Positions 13,448 through 19,037 of a stretch of 19,037 nt of DNA are shown piece by piece. The translations under genes were made by a program, and so were the position numbers. The notes below the pieces were generated by a model. The model saw only the letters and a program-made list of their open reading frames with translations. It searched no databases and had not been told where the DNA came from. The number at the start of each line of letters is the position of its first letter. Within the stretch, counting starts at the first letter, position 1. Origin of the DNA: Planctomycetota bacterium (GTDB lineage: Bacteria > Planctomycetota > PLA2); the NCBI GenBank assembly GCA_023150495.1, contig JAKLKT010000003.1, forward strand, positions 1-19,037, read 5' to 3'.

Positions 13448-15193
13448 TCAGGCGACCCCGTGCCGCTCCTTCCAGACCAGCACGGGGATGAGCCGGGCGG
13501 CCTCCACATCGTCCGGCAGGGCCTCCGCGAGGAGCTTCGCCTCGGCCGACGCACGCGCCTCCTCGAGCCGTCGCGCCCGCCACGCGCGTCCCTCCGGCGA
13601 GGCGAAGGCGAACGTGTCCGCCCTCTGGAAGCCGATCTTCGGCAGCCGCCAGTAGCCCTCGTCGAGAGACCGCCGCGCGGCCTCCCGGAGGATGTACTTC
13701 GTGCGGCCGTCGCGGAGCTTCCAGCGGGTGTCGAGGGAGAGCGCGACCGAGACCACCTCGTCGTCCCAGAAGGCAGGCACCGGGAAGAGCCCGAGCTCCT
13801 GCTGCAGCTCCGCGGGATCGTGGAAGAACATCTCGGGGCACATCTGGACGGCGAGCCAGGTGAAGAAGAGGCCGAAGTCGCCCTCCCCCACCCGGCGCAC
13901 GAAGCTGTCGCGATGCCGCGCGACCGCCAGCTCGTAGACGCGCCGCTCGTAGCCCTCGTCGTAGCGGCCCACGCGGCCGAGGCCGCGCTCCGCGTAGGGC
14001 GGGATGCCCCGCCGCCAGTTCTCGAAGTGGAGGCCCGCCTTCCGCAGCTCGTTCGACGGCAGGCGCCCGAGCGCGGGGGCCACGAAGGGGAGCAGTCGGT
14101 GCCGCTCGAGCCACCCGTAGACCCGCAGGAGCCGCGCCCACTTGCCGTGCCGGCTCATCCCGAGGAACAGCCGGTCGGCGCCGTCGCCGTCGAGGAGCGT
14201 CCGCACGCCGTCGGCGCGCGCCGCGACGCCGGCGAACCGCATGGTCGCGTTGTTGAAGGCGACGGGCTCGCTCGCGATCCCGTTGCAGTACTCGAAGTTC
14301 GCGAGAACCTCGCCCGGCGTGACGCGGATCCGCCTCGTCTCGATCCCGAGCTTCCTCGCGAGGAAGTCGACGCGGCGGAACTCGTCGTAGGACCGCCCGA
14401 ACGCCAGCGAATAGCCGATGATCGCGGCGCCGCCCTGCGCGGCCTTCGCCGCGAGCAGCCCCGAGTCGACCCCGCCGCTCAGCGCGACCCCCACCGGCCC
14501 GTCGGCGGCGGTCCGCCGCGCGACGGCGCGGGAGAGGCGCGCGTCGATCTCGCGGCAGAGGTCCTCCTCGGTCGCGCCGGCGAAGGCGGCCGGGTCGTAG
14601 AGCGTGCCGACGTGGAAGTAGGGCGCCACCTGCACGGCGCCGCGCCCGACGACGAGCATCGAGCCGGGCGGCATCTTCCGGACGCCCGCGAGGAGCGTCC
14701 TGTCGTTCGGAGTGACGCCGAAGTTGTAGTAGTGGAGGAGCGCGTCGGGATCGACCGGCGGCAGCGGGGCGAGCGCAGCGAGGCCCTTGAGGCTCGTCGC
14801 GAAGTGCAGGACCCCGCCCGCCTGCCGGTACAGCAGCGGCCGCAAGCCGTAGCGGTCCACGGCCAGCTGGACCCCGCCCTCCGCATCCACGCGCACGAGC
14901 GCGAAGCTCCCCTCGACCGCCCGCGGCCCCGCCGCATCGAGCCTCCGGAGGCTCCCATCGAGGTCCGGCGCGCCGGGGTGGATGGCGAAGGGCGAGAACG
15001 TCCGCCCGGCGAACGCGAGGAGGCCCGGCCCGTCACGGAGAAGGTGCAGCTCGCGCGAGGCGCCCGACCGGAAGACGCAGGCCGTCCTTCCGTAGAAGAG
15101 CGTCTCCGCGCGATGAGGACAGGGGGGCAGGGGGGCGCCGTCGAGCGAGACCGCGCCCGAGAGCGTGAACGGCCCGTCACTGCGGCTGACCAT
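13448..15193 (-). CDS. Asparagine synthase-like protein with inactive glutaminase domain
   Basis: A 581-residue protein with AsnB two-domain order but a degenerate N-terminal domain. It begins MVSRSDGPFTLSGAV, so the Cys2 nucleophile is absent, and no SHRGPD or NGEIYN motif can be found. The second half of the Ntn fold is still recognisable (VEGSFALVRVDAEGGVQLAVDRYGLRPLLYR..LHFATSLKGLAAL, from about residue 93). The synthetase domain looks functional: ALSGGVDSG (PP-loop, S239-S244), LLDGDGADRLFLG (333-345) and a LPKIGFQ motif near the end. The protein may use free ammonia, ammonia from the intact paralog next door, or another amine, as beta-lactam synthetase-type relatives do (inference). The ATG at 15193 has a strong GGAGG 7-8 bases upstream and overlaps the previous gene by 17 bases. 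Confidence 0.88.
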   Translation of the reverse strand: MVSRSDGPFTLSGAVSLDGAPLPPCPHRAETLFYGRTACVFRSGASRELHLLRDGPGLLAFAGRTFSPFAIHPGAPDLDGSLRRLDAAGPRAVEGSFALVRVDAEGGVQLAVDRYGLRPLLYRQAGGVLHFATSLKGLAALAPLPPVDPDALLHYYNFGVTPNDRTLLAGVRKMPPGSMLVVGRGAVQVAPYFHVGTLYDPAAFAGATEEDLCREIDARLSRAVARRTAADGPVGVALSGGVDSGLLAAKAAQGGAAIIGYSLAFGRSYDEFRRVDFLARKLGIETRRIRVTPGEVLANFEYCNGIASEPVAFNNATMRFAGVAARADGVRTLLDGDGADRLFLGMSRHGKWARLLRVYGWLERHRLLPFVAPALGRLPSNELRKAGLHFENWRRGIPPYAERGLGRVGRYDEGYERRVYELAVARHRDSFVRRVGEGDFGLFFTWLAVQMCPEMFFHDPAELQQELGLFPVPAFWDDEVVSVALSLDTRWKLRDGRTKYILREAARRSLDEGYWRLPKIGFQRADTFAFASPEGRAWRARRLEEARASAEAKLLAEALPDDVEAARLIPVLVWKERHGVA

Positions 15194-16277
15194 CGAAGAC
15201 CCTCCGGTAGACCCCGCGCATCCGCTCCGCCATGACGCCGATGTCGAAGCGCCGCGCGTACGCGACGCGCTCCCCGGCCCCGTCGCGGCCCGCCGCGATC
15301 GCGTCGCGGTGCTCCTCGAGCCGCACGCCGAGCTCCTCGACGCCGCTCACGACGTCCTTCGGCTCGTGGCCGAGGATGACCTCGGCGAGCCCGCCTCCGT
15401 CGCGGAAGACGACCGCGGGCTTGCCGAGCGCCAGCGCCTCGATGGCGACGAGGCCGAAGGGCTCCGCCTCGGACGGGACGACGCAGACGTCCATCAGCCG
15501 CTGGTAGGCGCCGACGTCCACGCGGTAGCCCGCGAAGAGCGCGCGGATCCCGAGCCGCCGCGCATGCTCCTCGAGGCGCGGCCGCTCGGGGCCGTCGCCG
15601 ACGAGCAGGAGCAGGGCGTCGTCGCGGCCGGGCATGCGCGCGAAGCCGTCGAGGAGGCGGTCGAGGCGCTTCCTCGGGGTGAAGCGCGACGCGGCGCCGA
15701 CGACGAACCTGCCGCGGCAGCGCTCCGCGACCGCGGGATCGGGGGGGGCTCCGGGGGCGCCGCGGACCGGCGTGCCGTTGTAGATCACCTCCTGCGGGAC
15801 CTCCGAGAGGCCGAAGATCGAGCGCGCCGTCCGGCGCGTGTGCTCCGAGTTGAAGGTGACGAACTGCACCCCGTTGAGGAACCGCCGCTGGAGCCACCGC
15901 TTCACGCCCTCCGCGAGCCTCCGGCGGCGGCCGATCCCGAACGCGCCGTGCTCGGTGAAGACGACGGGGACCCCGGCGCGCCTCGCGGCGCTCGCGACGA
16001 GCGGGTGGTACGCGTGGAGGTGGACGACGTCGGCGCCGGCGAAGAGGCCCGTCAGGCGCCGGAGCTTCCCGGGCGAGAGGTCCGCTCCCCCCCGGAGCCC
16101 CCCCACCTCCACCGGGACGGCGGCGCTCCGGTAGCGGTCGAGGAGCGGCCCTCGCCCGACGCCCAGCAGCACGACGGGATCGACCCCGCCCCTCGCGCGC
16201 TGCTCCAGCGCGAGATCGAGCACGAGGCGCTCGATGCCGCCGATCTGCGCGCTCCAGAGGTAGTGGACGACGCGCAA
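15177..16277 (-). CDS. Glycosyltransferase family 4
   Basis: A 366-residue GT-B enzyme. The N-terminus RVVHYLWSAQIGGIERLVLDLA (residues 2-23) is the GT4 glycine loop. ADVVHLHAYHP and VFTEHGAFG are acceptor-domain landmarks. VIYNGTPV (164-171) marks the domain junction and FVVGAASRFTPRKRLDRLLDGF (191-212) opens the donor domain. An intact E-x7-E, EPFGLVAIE (E272, E280), is followed by ALALGKPAVVFRDGG. The start is a TTG at 16277, 6 bases after the kinase stop. It is the first possible start after that stop and gives a complete fold; no strong ribosome-binding site is seen, so coupled translation is likely. A run of 8 G (plus strand, 15741-15748) encodes part of a Pro/Gly/Ala-rich linker (APGAPPDP) before the donor domain. 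Coming right after the kinase gene it may add an early sugar of the repeat unit, but specificity is not readable. Confidence 0.92.
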   Translation of the reverse strand: MRVVHYLWSAQIGGIERLVLDLALEQRARGGVDPVVLLGVGRGPLLDRYRSAAVPVEVGGLRGGADLSPGKLRRLTGLFAGADVVHLHAYHPLVASAARRAGVPVVFTEHGAFGIGRRRRLAEGVKRWLQRRFLNGVQFVTFNSEHTRRTARSIFGLSEVPQEVIYNGTPVRGAPGAPPDPAVAERCRGRFVVGAASRFTPRKRLDRLLDGFARMPGRDDALLLLVGDGPERPRLEEHARRLGIRALFAGYRVDVGAYQRLMDVCVVPSEAEPFGLVAIEALALGKPAVVFRDGGGLAEVILGHEPKDVVSGVEELGVRLEEHRDAIAAGRDGAGERVAYARRFDIGVMAERMRGVYRRVFDGQPQ

Positions 16278-16283
16278 GGGGCC

Positions 16284-18785
16284 CTACTGGCGGGAGGCGA
16301 CCTCGCCCTCGGTCTTCGCGCGGGACTTCGAACGCTCCTCGCCGTAGCCGTAGCCGTAGCCGCGGTAGCGCCCGTAGTAGCCGTAGTAGCCGTAGTAGCC
16401 GTAGCGCCCGTAGCCGCGGCGGTGGACCTTCCTCGCGTCGAAGCCGTTGAAGATGACCCCGCGCAGCGCGGCACCGAGGCGCTTCACCTGGTCGCGCGCC
16501 GCCAGCACGACGTCCGCCGGGCACCGCCGCCACTGCACGAGGAGGAACACCGCGTCGAGCTGGCGGAAGAAGGAGGCGGCGTCGGCGACCGCGAGGACCG
16601 GCGGCACGTCGAAGATCACGTAGTCGAAGCTCTCCTTCAGCTCCTTGAGGAGCGACGCGAAGCGGGCGGAGTCGAGGATCGCGCCGGGGTTGTCGGGCTT
16701 CTTGCCCGCGTGGATGACGGAGAGGTTCTCGACGCCCTCGACCTTGCGCGCGACCTGCCGCCAGTCGAGGCCCCCCTTGAGCACGTCGGTGAGGCCCGGC
16801 TGGAGGGCGCCCCTCAGGTGGACGTGGCTCGCGGGGCGCCGCATGTCGGCGTCCACGACGACCACCCTGCTGCCCGCCTGCGCCATCACGACCGCGAGGT
16901 TGAGCGATGTCGTCGTCTTCCCCTCGCCGAGGACCGCGGAGGTGATCGCGAAGGTCCGCACGGGGGTCTCGAACTCCGCGAATCGGATGTTCGCCCGGAG
17001 CGAGCGGTACCCCTCGGCGAGCACCGAGTGCGGCTTCTCGATCGTGACCATCTGGGTCTTCATCCTCCGCAGCTCGCGGCTCCTGATCGAGCGGAACGCG
17101 GGCAGCGCGGCGTAGAGGGGCAGGCCGGCGACCTCCTCGAGCTCCTCGGGCGTCTTGATCGAGCGGTCGAGGTACTCGGCGAAGAAGGCCGTGGCGAGCG
17201 AGGCGAGCACCGCGAGGAAGAGGCCGATCAGGACGTTGATGAGCAGGTTCGGGCTCGTGCGCATGTTCGGGAGCACGGGGAGGTCCACGATGCGCACGTT
17301 GTTGAAGACCGATTCCTTCGCGATCGCCGCCTCGTGCTTCTTCTCGAGGAGGAAGGCGTGGATGGCGAGGAGGGAGTCCGCCTCGCGGGTGAGCCGGGCG
17401 AGCTCGCGCTCCTTCTCGGGAAGCGCGCGCTCCTCCTCCTCGTACTGCGCGAGGAACGAGTCCACGCGCTGCACGCGCGCGTCGCTCTCCTCGGCGGCGG
17501 CGCGGGCGCGCGCGAGAGCGTAGCGGCGCAGGTCGGCCTGGGCCGTTTCGATCCGCGTCTCGATGTCCTTCGCCCTGGGGTGGAGCGGAGTCAGGTCCGT
17601 CGCGAGCGCGCTCCGCTCGAGCCGCAGGTCGGCGAGCTGCGCGGCGAGGCGCGCCATCGTCGGGTCCTCCTCGCGGGCGAGCAGGAGCAGCGCGTCGAGC
17701 GGCAGGTCCTCATGCTCCAGACGCTCGATGTGCCGGCGCTGCTCCGCGCGCGTGAGGTCGATCTCGGCCTTCTCGCGCTGGAGCGTCCCGATCCGCTCGA
17801 TGAGGAGGTGCGTGCGCTCGGTGAGCAGCGTCACGCCGTGCGCGGCGCGGAACTCGTCGAGCCGGTTCTCCGCCGCGTCGAGGTTCCCCTTCGTGATCTC
17901 GACCTGGCCCGACAGGAAGTCCATCGCGCGGCCGGCCTCTTCCACCTTCCTGGCGCGCTTCGCGTCGAGGTAGCTCTCGGCGAGCGCGGCCGCGGCCTCC
18001 CTCGCGAGACGCGGCGTCGAGGCGCGGGCCCCGAGCATCACGAGACCGGTGTTGCGACGCACCTGAGAGACGACGATGCGCCCCCGCACCCAGTCGGCGA
18101 GGCTCGACGTCTTGCGGACGGTGATCTCGTACTCGCGCCCGACAGGGTCCCCTTCGACCCCGAGGGTGAACGTCCGGTCGAAGACCGTGAACGGCTCGCC
18201 CGGCGTCACCTCGACGATCTCCGTGTCGACGTCGGTCCGGAAGCGGTGCTCCCGGACCTTCATGGTGTCGAGCCGGAAGCGGCCGCCCTCGAGCGACTCC
18301 GCGATCCGGAACCGGAAGGTCTCGGACGAGGGGGCGTTGGGGGGCGGCGGCGCGCAACGGATCTCCACGTCGCACGACGGCGGGCCGTAGCCGACCGCGC
18401 GCAGCAGCACCTCGAAGGGCCGGAACTCGTTGGTCTCGCGCAGGAAGTCGGACAGCCCCCGCTCCATCAGCCTCGCGGCCGCGCGCTCGGCGACGTGGCG
18501 CGAGCGCATGATCTCCATCTCGGTCTCGACCTGGGCGGTCGTGTCGATGAACTGGAGGTCCTGGACGAGCCCCTGCCCCCCCGCCTGCGTGTCGATCTCG
18601 ATCAGCGCCTCCGCCGTGTAGACCGGCGAGGCGAAGAGCGTGAGCGCCACGCTGCCGCCGAGGATGAGCAGGAACGGCAGCAACGCGACCCACTTGTGCT
18701 CGCGCAGGATCGCGAAGTAGTCCGTGAGGTGGAGCGAGCGGTGAAGCTGCTGGCGGTGCTCCTCCGCCGTCCGGTTGTGGATCAC
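16284..18785 (-). CDS. wzc: Wzc-type bacterial tyrosine kinase and polysaccharide co-polymerase
   Basis: An 833-residue fused protein. It has a Wzz-like N-terminus with helix 1 (about 33-51), a large periplasmic part with coiled-coil segments (about 280-490) and helix 2 (about 514-536). The C-terminal cytoplasmic BY-kinase domain follows. The kinase has the E-x2-R-x2-R oligomerisation motif EGYRSLR (591-597), Walker A LGEGKTTT (G620-EGK623-T), Walker A' VVVVDADMRRP (641-651) and Walker B YVIFDVPP (722-729). All key residues are present. The tail (790-814) carries 12 tyrosines in a Gly/Arg-rich repeat, the expected autophosphorylation cluster. Such proteins control polymerisation and export of capsule by cycles of phosphorylation and ring disassembly. 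The GTG at 18785 has GAGG 7 bases upstream and overlaps the phosphatase stop as GTGA. Confidence 0.95.
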   Translation of the reverse strand: MIHNRTAEEHRQQLHRSLHLTDYFAILREHKWVALLPFLLILGGSVALTLFASPVYTAEALIEIDTQAGGQGLVQDLQFIDTTAQVETEMEIMRSRHVAERAAARLMERGLSDFLRETNEFRPFEVLLRAVGYGPPSCDVEIRCAPPPPNAPSSETFRFRIAESLEGGRFRLDTMKVREHRFRTDVDTEIVEVTPGEPFTVFDRTFTLGVEGDPVGREYEITVRKTSSLADWVRGRIVVSQVRRNTGLVMLGARASTPRLAREAAAALAESYLDAKRARKVEEAGRAMDFLSGQVEITKGNLDAAENRLDEFRAAHGVTLLTERTHLLIERIGTLQREKAEIDLTRAEQRRHIERLEHEDLPLDALLLLAREEDPTMARLAAQLADLRLERSALATDLTPLHPRAKDIETRIETAQADLRRYALARARAAAEESDARVQRVDSFLAQYEEEERALPEKERELARLTREADSLLAIHAFLLEKKHEAAIAKESVFNNVRIVDLPVLPNMRTSPNLLINVLIGLFLAVLASLATAFFAEYLDRSIKTPEELEEVAGLPLYAALPAFRSIRSRELRRMKTQMVTIEKPHSVLAEGYRSLRANIRFAEFETPVRTFAITSAVLGEGKTTTSLNLAVVMAQAGSRVVVVDADMRRPASHVHLRGALQPGLTDVLKGGLDWRQVARKVEGVENLSVIHAGKKPDNPGAILDSARFASLLKELKESFDYVIFDVPPVLAVADAASFFRQLDAVFLLVQWRRCPADVVLAARDQVKRLGAALRGVIFNGFDARKVHRRGYGRYGYYGYYGYYGRYRGYGYGYGEERSKSRAKTEGEVASRQ
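16341..16398. repeat. In-frame tandem repeats encoding the kinase tyrosine tail
   Basis: Three perfect 9-base units CCGTAGTAG (16372-16380, 16381-16389, 16390-16398) encode Tyr-Tyr-Gly on the minus strand. Three perfect 6-base units GCCGTA (16341-16346, 16347-16352, 16353-16358) encode Tyr-Gly. Near-matching GTAGCG/CCGTAG blocks lie between and after them. All units are multiples of three, so unit gain or loss would change tyrosine number without a frameshift. Confidence 0.85.
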
Positions 18786-19037
18786 GCGGTCACCTCGTGG
18801 CGGGCGAGCGCGCGGAACGCGTCGTGCGCCGCGCGCAGGGAGTCGAGCTCGGCGGGACGGTGCAGGTCGCTCCCGGCGAAGTCGTAGAGGCCGTCCATGA
18901 GGAGGACCCTCGAGACCTCGCGCGCCTCGGCCCCGTGCCGCCCGACGAGCGACAGGAGGTTCAGCTGGAACCGCCAGCCCGCGTCGCGCCAGGCGCGCGC
19001 CCGGCCCGGATCGCGCGAGAGCCCGGCCGTGCGCTCG
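18782..19037 (-). CDS. CpsB/YwqE-type PHP tyrosine-protein phosphatase, C-terminal part, cut by window edge
   Basis: Translating the minus strand from the right edge gives 84 residues of C-terminus ending ...RHEVTA and a TGA at 18784-18782. The fragment has FQLNLLSLVGRHG followed by LYDFAGSDLHRPAEL. This matches the end of the PHP-superfamily phosphatases CpsB (Streptococcus) and YwqE (Bacillus), which have Q-x-N/T-x-x-S-L-x-G-x-x-G and then a SD-x-H metal-ligand motif. The family dephosphorylates the BY-kinase encoded by the neighbouring gene. Here the stop overlaps the Wzc-like gene start as GTGA, consistent with a kinase/phosphatase pair made together. The N-terminal metal-binding residues lie outside the window, so activity cannot be judged. 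No start codon lies in the window, so a start-to-stop ORF search would miss it. Confidence 0.82.
   Translation of the reverse strand, partial: ERTAGLSRDPGRARAWRDAGWRFQLNLLSLVGRHGAEAREVSRVLLMDGLYDFAGSDLHRPAELDSLRAAHDAFRALARHEVTA

Noticed and set aside
13367..15235. A plus-strand open frame of 622 codons opposite the Cys-less AsnB gene
   Set aside because: It has the same antisense shadow character: low-complexity composition and no recognisable motif.
16341..16420. CRISPR-like or satellite array
   Set aside because: The repeats are 6-9 bases, in frame, without spacers, and encode the expected tyrosine tail of the kinase.
15165..18887. A very long plus-strand open frame (over 1200 codons) opposite the kinase and glycosyltransferase genes
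   Set aside because: It is antisense to two genes with complete, recognisable domains. Its translation is Arg/Glu/Val/Leu-rich with no domain, and long antisense frames are expected where third codon positions are mostly G or C.

Overview
The window is a very GC-rich, densely packed stretch of bacterial DNA. It is almost entirely one surface-polysaccharide (capsule/exopolysaccharide) assembly locus. The Wzc-type fused tyrosine kinase/co-polymerase, the Wzx-like flippase and the multispanning polymerase/ligase point to Wzx/Wzy-dependent export. That architecture is typical of diderm bacteria. The partial phosphatase at the right edge is of the PHP (CpsB/YwqE) type, better known from Firmicutes. 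I cannot assign a phylum: the GC content and codon use would fit several high-GC lineages such as Myxococcota, Gemmatimonadota or Acidobacteriota-like groups.

Layout. On the minus strand, read from right to left, there are 13 consecutive genes: partial CpsB-like phosphatase (18782-19037), Wzc-like BY-kinase (16284-18785), GT4 glycosyltransferase (15177-16277), AsnB-like protein with no catalytic Cys2 (13448-15193), intact AsnB-type amidotransferase (11559-13394), O-antigen polymerase/ligase-like membrane protein (10043-11479), Wzx-like flippase (8592-10046), CelD/FemAB-like acyltransferase (7501-8595), divergent polysaccharide deacetylase (6530-7504), GT4 (5388-6533), GT4 (4247-5386), SAM methyltransferase (3532-4278) and GT4 (2303-3535). 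Most junctions are ATGA/GTGA stop-start overlaps or gaps of a few bases. The exceptions are two gaps, of 53 and 79 bases. On the plus strand, a partial GT4 (2-532) and two SAM methyltransferases (591-1445, 1517-2302) run towards the minus-strand operon. The two sets meet with directly abutting stop codons at 2302/2303.

How the genes may work together (inference). The glycosyltransferases build a repeat unit on a lipid carrier. The methyltransferases, the acyltransferase, the deacetylase and the two AsnB-family proteins decorate it. The flippase exports it and the polymerase/ligase-like protein polymerises or attaches it. The Wzc kinase and PHP phosphatase control chain length or assembly through phosphorylation of a tyrosine-rich tail.

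No tRNA, rRNA, CRISPR array, insertion sequence, attachment site or origin was seen. The longest stretch without a gene is 79 bases, so no gap exceeds 300 bases. The points most worth a second look are the catalytically incomplete AsnB next to an intact one, a GCCGAT motif present in every intergenic gap longer than 10 bases, the tandem-repeat tyrosine tail of the kinase, and 8-base C/G homopolymers in or next to glycosyltransferase genes.
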